DNA from: Bacillus_CJ salitolerans
Lineage (GTDB): Bacteria; Bacillota; Bacilli; Bacillales; SA4
NCBI RefSeq assembly: GCF_042680805.1
Contig: NZ_JBHUEM010000007.1
Span: forward strand, 62,001 to 126,000
DNA: 64,000 nt
Direction of reading: 5' to 3'
Shown here: positions 17,079-24,911 of the stretch, piece after piece
Layout: each line of letters begins with the position of its first letter
How positions within the stretch are numbered: the first letter of the stretch is position 1
Notes under the pieces: generated by a model
What the model was told of the DNA's origin: nothing
Seen by the model: the letters and a program-made list of their open reading frames with translations, nothing else
Database searches by the model: none
Translations under genes and position numbers: made by a program

Positions 17079-19133
17079 TTAATTTTGCATGATCCTGTAT
17101 TTTTCTAGCTTATAGTACAAACTTCTTAGTGAGATTTTAAGCTGTTTTGCTGTAATGGTTTTGTTACCTTGATTTTCATTTAAGACTTGTCTAAGCAGCT
17201 TTGCTTCAAATTCCTCAACCATTTCAGATAATGGCTGCATACTAGCTGTCCTTATCTCAGTTTTACTTTTAGTTTGCCCCTCTTTTTCTAATTTAGGAAT
17301 GTGATGTATATCAATTTTATTTTCTGTGTGTTTCATAAAAATAACGGCTCGTCCAAGAATATTTTCTAATTCCCTAACATTTCCTGGCCAATCATAGCTT
17401 GATAGGTATTCCAAACTATGTGATGTCAACCCCTCAATGATACGTCCATAATCCCTATTAATTTTTTGCAATAGATGAGAACACAATCCAGGTATATCTT
17501 GTTTACGTTGACGTAATGGCGGAATATGAATAGGCAGGCGATTTAGACGATAGTAGAGATCTTCCCTGAAGGTACCGTTTGCAATTCCTTTTTCTAAATT
17601 CACATTTGTAGCTGCAATCACTCTTACATTGACTGCAATCGGTTTAGTACCTCCGACCCTCACAATCTCATGCTCTTGAAGTACTCTCAAGAGTTTAGCT
17701 TGCATACTCGCTGAAAGTTCGCCTATTTCATCTAAAAATATACTTCCATTATTAGCTTCTTCAAAAAATCCTCTTTTACCCCCCCTCTTTGCTCCAGAGA
17801 AGGCACCTTCTTCATATCCAAACAATTCACTCTCTAATAGTGATTCTGATATAGCTGCGCAATTCACTCGAATAAACTTGTTATACTTTCGATCACTTCC
17901 ATTATGTATAGCATGAGCAAATAACTCTTTACCTGTCCCCGATTCCCCTCGGAGCAATACAGTAGCAGGAGTTTTAGCCCCTAATTTTGCCTGTTCAATG
18001 GCAAACATCATTTCTTCTGATGTCCCAATAATATCGTCAAAGGAATACTTTGCTTCTAAGGTTCTAATAATTTGTCTAGCTCTTTTCAGTTCATTTGTTA
18101 ACGACTGGATTTCTGATACATCGTGAATAACACCAACACTACCTTTTAGCTTTCCGTCAACGATAATAGGAGCTACATTTACTATGACGTCACGATGATG
18201 AGGACCAACCTTCATTCTCACACCACGAACTGGTCTTCTAGTTTGAAGCACCTGCATATGCATGCTTTCCCCTTCAGAAATATCCGCAGTGGCAGGCTGT
18301 CCAACTACCTCTTCCCTAGACAAACCTGTAATTCTCGTATAGGCAGGATTAATTAAAATCCCTTTCCCTTCTTCGTCAACAACGGAAATTGCTTCTTCTG
18401 AGGATTGAATAATTGCTTCTAGTTGTATTTGAATATCTTTCAAATTCGTTAGCTCTTCGGCTAAGTTTACTACTTCTGTAATATCCTTAAAAACTGCAAA
18501 TGCACCGAGCAGAGTCCCTGTTTCTGTTACAATGGGTATTCGAGTCGTAATGATTTTCTTGCCATTTTCAAGTTCTAATTCCTTATTAATCTCTAACTCA
18601 CGGTGCTTTAACACACGTGGAAGCTGGCTTCCTGGAATGATTTTTAATATATGCTTTCCTAAAACAAAATCTCTGTTTTTTCCGGTCATTCTTTCGGCAC
18701 TTTTATTAAACAAGACAACAGTTCCATCAATATCAACAACAACCATTCCGTCATGGGTTGAGTTTAATATCAAATCATATTTATACGATTGATTTTTGAG
18801 TTCATTAATTAAAAGCTCTTTTTCTTCCATCAAATTTGAGAGAGTATGTGCTACTGAGCCAGGGATTAGAATTGTTTTTTTCTGCTTCTTTTCTCTTATT
18901 TGTTCAAAAACAGCATCATTTCCAGTTGCCTCAATAATAATATCAAGATCATAATCCAATAACTCAGACCAGTCTTTACCTGTCAATATTCCATTTGATT
19001 TGGCATAAGCTATCCCAGGCGCTGACTCATTGATATCAACAATAGCGACGATTTCCATCGTACTTGTCTCTCTCAAATGCTTAAGTATAGCAGTGCCCCC
19101 TTTTCCAGCACCAATAATTAACAATTTTTGCAT
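17079..19133 (-). CDS. bkdR: Sigma-54-dependent activator of the bkd operon
   Basis: A 684-aa enhancer-binding protein. An N-terminal Rossmann-like segment starts with LLIIGAGKGGTAIL, two PAS-like domains follow (about residues 110-220 and 235-340), then the AAA+ domain with Walker A GESGTGKE and the sigma-54 contact loop as GAFSGA (a variant of GAFTGA), and a C-terminal Fis-type helix-turn-helix (KTITAKQLKISLRSLYYKL). I chose ATG at 19133, after CGGGAG. It lies directly upstream of the promoter it should control. Confidence 0.93.
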   Translation of the reverse strand: MQKLLIIGAGKGGTAILKHLRETSTMEIVAIVDINESAPGIAYAKSNGILTGKDWSELLDYDLDIIIEATGNDAVFEQIREKKQKKTILIPGSVAHTLSNLMEEKELLINELKNQSYKYDLILNSTHDGMVVVDIDGTVVLFNKSAERMTGKNRDFVLGKHILKIIPGSQLPRVLKHRELEINKELELENGKKIITTRIPIVTETGTLLGAFAVFKDITEVVNLAEELTNLKDIQIQLEAIIQSSEEAISVVDEEGKGILINPAYTRITGLSREEVVGQPATADISEGESMHMQVLQTRRPVRGVRMKVGPHHRDVIVNVAPIIVDGKLKGSVGVIHDVSEIQSLTNELKRARQIIRTLEAKYSFDDIIGTSEEMMFAIEQAKLGAKTPATVLLRGESGTGKELFAHAIHNGSDRKYNKFIRVNCAAISESLLESELFGYEEGAFSGAKRGGKRGFFEEANNGSIFLDEIGELSASMQAKLLRVLQEHEIVRVGGTKPIAVNVRVIAATNVNLEKGIANGTFREDLYYRLNRLPIHIPPLRQRKQDIPGLCSHLLQKINRDYGRIIEGLTSHSLEYLSSYDWPGNVRELENILGRAVIFMKHTENKIDIHHIPKLEKEGQTKSKTEIRTASMQPLSEMVEEFEAKLLRQVLNENQGNKTITAKQLKISLRSLYYKLEKYRIMQN

Positions 19134-19259
19134 ATTATACACTCCCGTTTGCAAACTATTGCATATTTATCTTACAGGTTATTGCCTAATTTGACAAATC
19201 TCTATTTGCTATAATGGTGTATAATAAAAAAATGAATACTTTAGGGAAAGGAATTTTTT

Positions 19260-19499
19260 ATGCAAAGATACCTTGCACTTATCGTTGTAGTGATTCCAGT
19301 CATAATGGCTGTTATGGGGATAAAACTAATTCGTGATTTAACTTTTGGAATTTTGCAACCGCCTATCCCATTTTTATGGTTACAATTTTTCATTGGACTG
19401 GCTCTCATAGGTGGGGGATTGTGGTTAGTTGGGGGATTTGTCTTTTATCGTGACAAAAAAAGAAATAAAGTCCAACAACGTTTCCAACCAAAAAAATAG
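19260..19499 (+). CDS. yqzF: Small membrane protein, DUF2627 (YqzF) family
   Basis: A 79-aa protein with two hydrophobic helices (about residues 5-25 and 37-62) and a very basic tail. It matches the YqzF/DUF2627 family, found at this place in Bacillus. GGGAAAGGA lies upstream of the ATG. Function is unknown. It is divergent from bkdR and convergent with the phosphodiesterase gene. Confidence 0.8.
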   Translation: MQRYLALIVVVIPVIMAVMGIKLIRDLTFGILQPPIPFLWLQFFIGLALIGGGLWLVGGFVFYRDKKRNKVQQRFQPKK

Positions 19500-19523
19500 A
19501 CCTCTCATTGAGGTCTATTTTTT
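19491..19523. terminator. Bidirectional terminator between yqzF and yqiK
   Basis: A 14-bp stem AAAAAATAGACCTC/GAGGTCTATTTTTT, with T-runs on both strands, covers the stop codon of yqzF and ends the convergent gene. Confidence 0.9.
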
Positions 19524-20236
19524 GGTTTTAGTAATACTGCTCGCTCTGGAAAATCAGTGAAAAAGCCAGAACAGTTAACTGAAAAAAGCTTTTTCATATC
19601 TTCAACTTTATTGACTGTATATGGACGCATTTTGATTCCATTTAGTTGGGACTGAGAAATAATTTCTGGGGGTGCTGCTTTATAGTTAGGATGAAGGGCA
19701 CCCGCCCCAATTCGTGTAGCGTAGTGCCATGGTTCAAATAGTCCATCACTATATAAGGCACCTATCTCTATGTCTGGGGCAATGTTCCTACATTTTACTA
19801 AACTATAATGATTGAATGAAGAGATAATGACTCGATTCTCCATATGATAATTTCGAATAAGTTGGATGACCTTCTCTTCAAGCCCCTCATAAAGAACAAC
19901 GGTATTTTTCAGTTCCACATTGATTAGCAAAGAATTCGGCGAAGCCCAACTAAAGAGTTCCTCAAGACTTGGAATTATACATCTTTCATTATAGGAGAAT
20001 TTGTAACTTGCATCTAACTGTCTTAGCTCCTTTAAGGTCAGGTCCTTCACCCAACCTTTACCATCTGTTGTGCGATCTACCTTTTCATCATGGATGATGA
20101 CCATTTCTCCGTCTTTTGATAACTGAACATCTAATTCAATTCCATCAGCACCAACACGCTCTGCCTCTTGAAAAGACATCATTGTATTTTCAGGATGTGT
20201 TCCAGCAGACCCTCTATGACCAAATATTTGTGTCAT
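19505..20236 (-). CDS. yqiK: Glycerophosphodiester phosphodiesterase
   Basis: A 243-aa GDPD-family enzyme that cleaves glycerophosphodiesters to glycerol 3-phosphate and an alcohol. The family signature is at the very start: GHRGSAGTHPENT, with the metal- and acid/base-site residues His, Arg, Glu and Asn. It continues with ELDVQLSKDG and IHDEKVDRTTDG. The ATG at 20236 has AGGAG 8 nt upstream. There is no signal peptide, so it acts in the cytoplasm. The symbol follows B. subtilis, where yqiK lies beside yqzF. Confidence 0.88.
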   Translation of the reverse strand: MTQIFGHRGSAGTHPENTMMSFQEAERVGADGIELDVQLSKDGEMVIIHDEKVDRTTDGKGWVKDLTLKELRQLDASYKFSYNERCIIPSLEELFSWASPNSLLINVELKNTVVLYEGLEEKVIQLIRNYHMENRVIISSFNHYSLVKCRNIAPDIEIGALYSDGLFEPWHYATRIGAGALHPNYKAAPPEIISQSQLNGIKMRPYTVNKVEDMKKLFSVNCSGFFTDFPERAVLLKPKNRPQ

Positions 20237-20337
20237 CTTTGTTTCTCCTAACAAAATATAATTTCAAATACAACTACCTTGTGAAAATGCTGATAATGAT
20301 ATATCCTACAAATGAACAAAATATAAAGGAGAATATT

Positions 20338-20472
20338 ATGAAGCCTCTACAAATATCTGCAGAAACGGCGCAAATGCTTTCAAAAAAACTTGGCGTTCCT
20401 TTAGAACAGATCATGCATATGCCTCAACATATTTTAATACAAAAGCTCATGGAATTAGAAAAGGACAAGTAG
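20338..20472 (+). CDS. Small YycC-like protein
   Basis: A 44-aa protein starting MKPLQISAETAQML with MHMPQHILIQKL near the C-terminus. It resembles the YycC-like family of Bacillus. The true start is the ATG at 20338, with AAAGGAG 7 nt upstream; the frame is open further upstream but without a start signal. Function is unknown. Confidence 0.75.
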   Translation: MKPLQISAETAQMLSKKLGVPLEQIMHMPQHILIQKLMELEKDK

Positions 20473-20539
20473 CCAGGAATCTTCATAATCTAAACATAGG
20501 ACCCATTATTTTTCCTCGTATATAAGGAGAGAATAGCCA

Positions 20540-20572
20540 AATGTTTTATCGCTCCAAAAAAGATTCCCAGTA
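20540..20572 (+). CDS. Possible 10-codon ORF
   Basis: ATG at 20540 is preceded by AAGGAG (11 nt) and encodes MFYRSKKDSQ before TAA. It ends at the terminator shared with spo0A. It may be a degenerate gene end or chance; I can assign no function. Confidence 0.2.
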
Positions 20573-20607
20573 AAAACGCCTCATAATTAGCTTATGAGGC
20601 GTTTTTT
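20572..20607. terminator. Native spo0A terminator, now cut off from spo0A
   Basis: A stem AAAACGCCTCATAA/TTATGAGGCGTTTT with T-runs on both strands lies directly after the displaced spo0A 3' end. In the uninterrupted chromosome it would end the leftward spo0A transcript. The active spo0A copy is now about 6.6 kb away. Confidence 0.88.
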
Positions 20608-20798
20608 ATTCCTTACCCTCTCATGAAGCCTTATGCTCCAAGCGAAGCTTATCAGCTACCATTGCAATAAATTCAGAATTTGTTGGTTTTGCTTTTGACA
20701 TGGAAACCGTATATCCAAATAAAGACGAGATGCTATCGATATTCCCACGGCTCCATGCAACCTCAATCGCATGACGAATCGCACGTTCAACACGGCTA
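20606..20798. repeat. Left attachment repeat (displaced native spo0A 3' end)
   Basis: 193 bp, without gaps, match 27240-27432 with three mismatches. Identity starts 14 bp beyond the spo0A stop and ends at CGGCTA (20793-20798), where element-specific sequence begins. This copy is the host's original end because it joins the native terminator. Confidence 0.92.
20621..20798 (-). pseudogene. spo0A: Orphan 3' fragment of spo0A
   Basis: It encodes the last 58 residues of Spo0A (from SRVERAIRHAIE to LRLEHKAS) plus the stop, with no start of its own. It differs from the active copy at three third-codon positions, all silent. It was separated from the 5' part of the gene by the element and should be restored on excision. 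Confidence 0.93.
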
Positions 20799-20856
20799 AT
20801 TTTCTAAGAGTAATTCTATTCGGATTTAAGCAATTAAACTTTATCATCTCATATGT

Positions 20857-20887
20857 ATTTGTTGGTTTTCGATTTGAATTTGTTGGT
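20857..20887. repeat. ATTTGTTGGT repeats near the left end, possible integrase arm sites
   Basis: ATTTGTTGGTTTT at 20857-20869 and ATTTGTTGGT at 20878-20887 are 21 bp apart. The same 13-mer also occurs inside both attachment repeats (20678-20690 and 27312-27324). The arrangement resembles arm-type binding sites of tyrosine integrases, but nothing beyond repetition supports it. Confidence 0.35.
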
Positions 20888-20944
20888 ACAAATTAATTAT
20901 AATTTTAAAAAGTTGAAAAATCAATCATAACAAGTCCACTTAAA

Positions 20945-21703
20945 TTACTTAATGTTATGAAACCTTGTGTTTTTCACCTCATATATTAAATCTAACACTT
21001 TCTCAATTATTATAATTGAGTTCTTCAAATCAGACCTTTGAGGTTCAATTATTTCATGTACAGCTGTATTTCCTATTTCTCTTATAGTCTGTAGAATTTT
21101 CACTTGTTCCCAAACGATATATCCCTTCTCATAAAGTCCAAAAATTTTTCCTTCTAGAGATGAAGATTTAATTTCTTCCCCTTTTTTATTTAATCTAATT
21201 TCACCATCATTATTATATAAGTTTCCTACTGTAATTGATAACTCCCTACATATAGCTTCTATTAATGTTCTTATCCCAGCTGAACATAGCAATAAATAAT
21301 CAAAGTTATATACATCTACAACTTGGTTATATAAGCCTTCTAGCTTAGGCGGTACATTTGAGAACTCCATTGGCAATCTAGGTGAATAATCTTTGAGAGG
21401 GGGTACTTCTTCTTTAGAAGTTGAATAAGAAATAGACCCACCATCTTTATGATGAACTGTGCAAGTGTCAGTCCAGTTTCTATTCCCAGTTTCATCATAT
21501 TCCCAACAGTCCTCATCTCCATAAATACTCACAAATGATATATTGTCACATCCAAGACAACGTACTATGAAATATTGACTTTGCCATTGGAAATCGTCTG
21601 TAGAACTACTTCTTTCTTCATGTTTTGATATTACTTCATGATTCGTATCATGATTACATTTATTACAATAAACTTTCCTATCTAATCTATCCAGAATAAT
21701 CAC
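20945..21703 (-). CDS. DUF4145 domain protein with N-terminal zinc-ribbon
   Basis: A 252-aa cytoplasmic protein. The N-terminus has paired cysteines (YCNKCNHDTNHE, about residues 12-23, and VRCLGCD near 48-54) that could form a zinc ribbon. The C-terminal half (about 130-245) fits DUF4145: a helix CSAGIRTLIEAICREL, then a KI..L..KG stretch and IREIGNTAVHE. DUF4145 often occurs next to or fused to restriction and other defence proteins, but its activity is unknown. The GTG start has a close AGAAGG. It follows the HEAT-like gene by 25 nt, so the two probably form one unit. Confidence 0.72.
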   Translation of the reverse strand: MIILDRLDRKVYCNKCNHDTNHEVISKHEERSSSTDDFQWQSQYFIVRCLGCDNISFVSIYGDEDCWEYDETGNRNWTDTCTVHHKDGGSISYSTSKEEVPPLKDYSPRLPMEFSNVPPKLEGLYNQVVDVYNFDYLLLCSAGIRTLIEAICRELSITVGNLYNNDGEIRLNKKGEEIKSSSLEGKIFGLYEKGYIVWEQVKILQTIREIGNTAVHEIIEPQRSDLKNSIIIIEKVLDLIYEVKNTRFHNIK

Positions 21704-21728
21704 ACCTTCTAATTTTAAATTCCATGTT

Positions 21729-22538
21729 TTATATACTTAGATTAGTTCTGTAATGTATCTTTTCAATGTTATCCATAATATGCTTTTTAAACAGTACCTC
21801 ATCACTTTTTAACCACATTTGGAATAACGTAGGAACTACATCTCTATTTGCATATTTCCCCAGCACATGAACTGCTGATAGCTTTACTTCATCATCTTCA
21901 TGATTAAGTGACTTCATTGCCGACACAAGTGCATATGTATCATCTACCTCACTAAGATACTGGATTGCTAAATATCTGTCTAACCAATCTCCATTTAAAC
22001 TTTCATTTCTAACTTCTTCAATGGGAACATCCTTAAACGTATTTAGAGCATGAGAAAAAGGAATAATATCTCCAATATCAATAAGAGGTATTCCTTCTCC
22101 ATTTACCTTTTCTATCGTAAAGTCACCAAAAATAATATCCACATATCCTCCACTAAGTTGCATTCTAAAATGGAAGTGTTCCTTTTTTTCTACTCTCTTA
22201 ATCTGTTGAAGCCTAGCTGTATCTTTAAACCTTCCATTGATATACTCAAGTCCATTTTCAGATATGTTTGTTTCAAATAACTTACAATCCAAGAACTTTA
22301 GACGATACATATATTTTTCATTAAATCTTTGGTCATAACCAATACTTTCTGGTGAATACCCTTCTGTTAAATTGTAGTCTGCTACCCATTCCCTTTCGCA
22401 CGACACCACGATTTCAAGTACCTCTTCATTAACAAACTCGATTTTATGTATTGCCCCATCATGAAAATAATCATTACCAATAAAATATCGTAACTCTCTA
22501 TTTTTGATACTTCCGACTTCATGTACAAAATTATACAT
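21729..22538 (-). CDS. Unrecognised protein with C-terminal HEAT-like repeats
   Basis: A 269-aa protein without a signal peptide or membrane segment. The N-terminal part (to about residue 165) is rich in beta-strand-like sequence and acidic and aromatic residues. The C-terminal 90 residues (WLDRYLAIQYLSEV, then DEVKLSAVHVLGKYANRDVVPTL) read like two HEAT repeats. I do not recognise a family. It is followed closely by the DUF4145 gene. It could be a cargo or immunity-type protein; this is a guess. Confidence 0.6.
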   Translation of the reverse strand: MYNFVHEVGSIKNRELRYFIGNDYFHDGAIHKIEFVNEEVLEIVVSCEREWVADYNLTEGYSPESIGYDQRFNEKYMYRLKFLDCKLFETNISENGLEYINGRFKDTARLQQIKRVEKKEHFHFRMQLSGGYVDIIFGDFTIEKVNGEGIPLIDIGDIIPFSHALNTFKDVPIEEVRNESLNGDWLDRYLAIQYLSEVDDTYALVSAMKSLNHEDDEVKLSAVHVLGKYANRDVVPTLFQMWLKSDEVLFKKHIMDNIEKIHYRTNLSI

Positions 22539-22719
22539 TCCTTCACATCCATTTGTTTAATTTTGCTCATTTGCATTCTACAAGTTTTCCTTATTATACC
22601 ATTATGTTCTATTCACTCGCTTCAAAATTAAGTCATAGTCTGTCTAAAAGTGTATTAGCACCTCGCACAGAACACCAATCAATGATTTTGATGTAAACTA
22701 TCCCCCACTATAAACAAGA

Positions 22720-22741
22720 CACTCACCTTGATTAGTGAGTG
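22720..22741 (-). terminator. Possible terminator of the serine recombinase gene
   Basis: A 7-bp stem CACTCAC/GTGAGTG just after the recombinase stop is followed leftwards by TCTTGTTT. The U-tract is weak. Confidence 0.5.
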
Positions 22742-22742
22742 C

Positions 22743-23312
22743 CTACACAATTGCCTTATTACTTTTCCGCTTCCTTATCTCTCTATACAATGTAGCTTTC
22801 GAAACATTTGTCATTTCCTCTATTTCTTTTACCGTGTACTGTTCTGTATCATATAGCTTCAAAGCCTTCTCAATATCCTTTTTATCTTTCTTAGGTCTTC
22901 CACCACTTCTACCTCTTGCTCTAGCACTCTCTAGACCCGCTCTCGTACGTTCTGAGATTAAATCCCGCTCCATTTCAGATAAGACAGCTAACATTCTAAA
23001 CATGGCTTTACCGACTGCGGTGGTGGTGTCTATGCTATCTCTAATACTTACTAATTCTATCCCTTTATCTTGAAGTTCGTCTGAAAGTTCAATCAACCTT
23101 TTTGTAGACCTTCCTAAACGGTCTAACTTGTACACCACAAGTACATCACCTTCTCTTGCATACTTCAATAAATCAAGTAGCTGTGGTCTATCATCCTTCA
23201 TGCCACTTACTTTCTCTTCATAAATCTTTTCACATCCAACTTTCTCTAAAGCATCTAATTGAAGGTCTAACGATTGGTCTTGAGTGCTTACTCTTGCATA
23301 ACCAATTTTCAT
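22743..23312 (-). CDS. Small serine recombinase (resolvase/invertase family)
   Basis: A 189-aa protein. The catalytic domain begins with KIGYARVSTQDQSLDLQL, where Ser9 is the nucleophile. VYKLDRLGRS carries the conserved Arg residues, and the E-helix and a Gly/Arg-rich hinge (ARARGRSGGRPKK) follow. The C-terminus holds a helix-turn-helix (TVKEIEEMTNVSKATLYREI). Length fits Tn3-type resolvases and Hin/Gin-type invertases; which of the two cannot be told. Candidate binding repeats lie in the divergent promoter region upstream (23351-23482). In the element it is a second recombinase besides the tyrosine integrase. Confidence 0.93.
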   Translation of the reverse strand: MKIGYARVSTQDQSLDLQLDALEKVGCEKIYEEKVSGMKDDRPQLLDLLKYAREGDVLVVYKLDRLGRSTKRLIELSDELQDKGIELVSIRDSIDTTTAVGKAMFRMLAVLSEMERDLISERTRAGLESARARGRSGGRPKKDKKDIEKALKLYDTEQYTVKEIEEMTNVSKATLYREIRKRKSNKAIV

Positions 23313-23350
23313 TTATGTATCACCATCCATTATTATTTGTTACTTATATT

Positions 23351-23483
23351 GTATTAAAAAGGGTTATATAAGTAAATAAAGATACAATGTTTTTGAAACG
23401 GTTTTTGATACTACATTTCAACTATATTCATATGATTTCTATGAGATTTAAGGATAGTGTCATAAACATTCGTTTTTGATACT
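23351..23483. promoter_or_regulatory. Candidate recombinase (res-like) site between divergent genes
   Basis: GTTTTTGATACT occurs twice in direct orientation (23401-23412 and 23472-23483). A near match, TTTTTGAAAC, lies at 23390-23399 and an inverted relative, GTATTAAAAA, at 23351-23360. Short repeats of this kind upstream of a resolvase gene suggest a res site. No crossover core can be defined by eye. Confidence 0.4.
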
Positions 23484-23531
23484 CTTATCTGTTGTATAAT
23501 ATTTACAAACGGTATTTTTGGAGTTGATTTA

Positions 23532-24362
23532 ATGGACATTATTGAAACCATTCTGTACTCAAAACAATCTGATGATGACAATGTTAAATTAATTGATTGT
23601 GATTGGACAGACAACTATGGATTGATATTAGTCTATAAAGATAATAGAAATATCATAGTTCAAATTGGAGAAAATCAAATTATGCTATCCAATCTTAGTA
23701 TTACTTGTCCTTATCCTTTAGTTAGATGGATTGACTATAACCGTTTCTTAATTGCTGACGCACGTAATGATAGCAAAACAGACAATGTTTTTATACTTAA
23801 CCTTGATGGAACTTTACTTAATTCATTTAACTGTGGGGATGCTATTGAGGACATAGTAGTTAGTAACGAAGGTATTTGGATTAGTTATTTTGATGAAGGA
23901 GTATTTGGAAGAGGTATTTCAACTGAGGGACTTGTCCTTTTTTCTCATGAAGGCACTCCTTTATTTAGATACCATAGCGATTTATTAGACAGACCACCTA
24001 TTGTTGATTGTTATGCGATTTGTAAAGGCAAGTCCCCTTCACTTTGGCTTTTTCCTTATACAGACTTTCCTTTACTTAATGTCAATCCTTTTAAAAGAAC
24101 TATTGAATCTTACAAAGTTCCAAAAGTCTTACATGGGTCAAATGGTGTCTGTGTAAGGGGAAAATTCGCTTACTTTTTTGATAGATATAACTCCCATGGA
24201 GAACTTTATTGTTGGGAAATTGGCAAAAACCGTCCACAACTAATAGGTAGTATCAACGGTAATACAAGAGGATTAGATACAAGGGAATCAAATCACTTTC
24301 TATCCATAGATGATAGTAATGTGAAGGTTTACAAAATTATAAACCACAAAGAATATTCATGA
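23532..24362 (+). CDS. Unrecognised protein, possibly beta-propeller-like
   Basis: A 276-aa protein, the only rightward gene of the element. Recurrent short strands with aromatic residues and Asp-Gly or Asn turns (DCDWTDNYGLILVYKD, NLDGTLLNSFNCGD, SNEGIWISYFDEG, RGKFAYFFDRYNSHG) suggest repeated blades like those of propeller proteins. There is no signal peptide. GGAG lies 10 nt before the ATG. I recognise no family or catalytic motif. Its function in the element is open. Confidence 0.62.
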   Translation: MDIIETILYSKQSDDDNVKLIDCDWTDNYGLILVYKDNRNIIVQIGENQIMLSNLSITCPYPLVRWIDYNRFLIADARNDSKTDNVFILNLDGTLLNSFNCGDAIEDIVVSNEGIWISYFDEGVFGRGISTEGLVLFSHEGTPLFRYHSDLLDRPPIVDCYAICKGKSPSLWLFPYTDFPLLNVNPFKRTIESYKVPKVLHGSNGVCVRGKFAYFFDRYNSHGELYCWEIGKNRPQLIGSINGNTRGLDTRESNHFLSIDDSNVKVYKIINHKEYS

Positions 24363-24911
24363 TTGTTGTTTATCGAAGACGTTTTCGGCACTAATGAGTT
24401 TTCCCTTTGTTTACAACGGATCTTGCCTATTCCTTATTTTCTCTATATTTTCGAGTGAAAGCTGATAATATATGGCTTTATCAATACAATAATGCTTTCG
24501 AATCGTAGATTTATAACAAGAGTTGCTGACTAGAAGTGTTATATAAAAAAAACACCCACAGAAATTTGTGAGTGCCACCTTTACACTTGGAATGATATTT
24601 ATTTTTAGTTGTCAATGCTGGGAGTGAAGCGACCACATGAACGGAGCAGAGCGGAGTTCATGTTTAATAAATCTTCTTAATCACTCGGGGGGTGCTACCA
24701 CAAACATTGCATTTATTTTGTGGCTTCGCCCCAAAATGAAATGCAACGCTGTCGATGCACCACCCCCCGAACCCCCCTCACATCGACAAAATGTAATACT
24801 TATATAGATTCTTTCTATCATCATATTTGTACACAACCCACTATAGTATATATAAATATTATTACTAGTTTGGGATGTGTACAAAATTGATTCCTTATTA
24901 TCTTTCATATA
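24363..24911. other. 550-bp non-coding segment with nested inverted repeats
   Basis: There is no convincing gene; an ORF at 24681-24908 (minus) has no family resemblance and runs through the repeats. Inverted repeats: CATGAAC/GTTCATG (24636-24642 with 24656-24662); TCGGGGGGTG/CACCCCCCGA (24685-24694 with 24761-24770); a 14-bp stem TTGCATTTATTTTG (24707-24720) with its partner at 24732-24746 (one bulge); TGTCGATG/CATCGACA (24750-24757 with 24781-24788). The second and fourth pairs interleave, a pseudoknot topology. It could be a structured RNA or an origin of transfer or replication. Confidence 0.65.
24544..24574 (-). terminator. Leftward terminator downstream of the structured segment
   Basis: Minus-strand stem CACTCACA/TGTGGGTG (one G-T pair) is followed by eight T residues. 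It would end a leftward transcript coming from the 363-aa gene or from the structured segment between them. Confidence 0.65.

Noticed and set aside
24685..24780. G-quadruplex
   Set aside because: Only two close G6 runs occur on the minus strand and one on the plus strand; the runs are better explained as stem arms.
24681..24908. 75-codon minus-strand ORF in the element
   Set aside because: It runs through the nested inverted repeats, has a low-complexity Gly stretch from the G-runs and no clear start signal.
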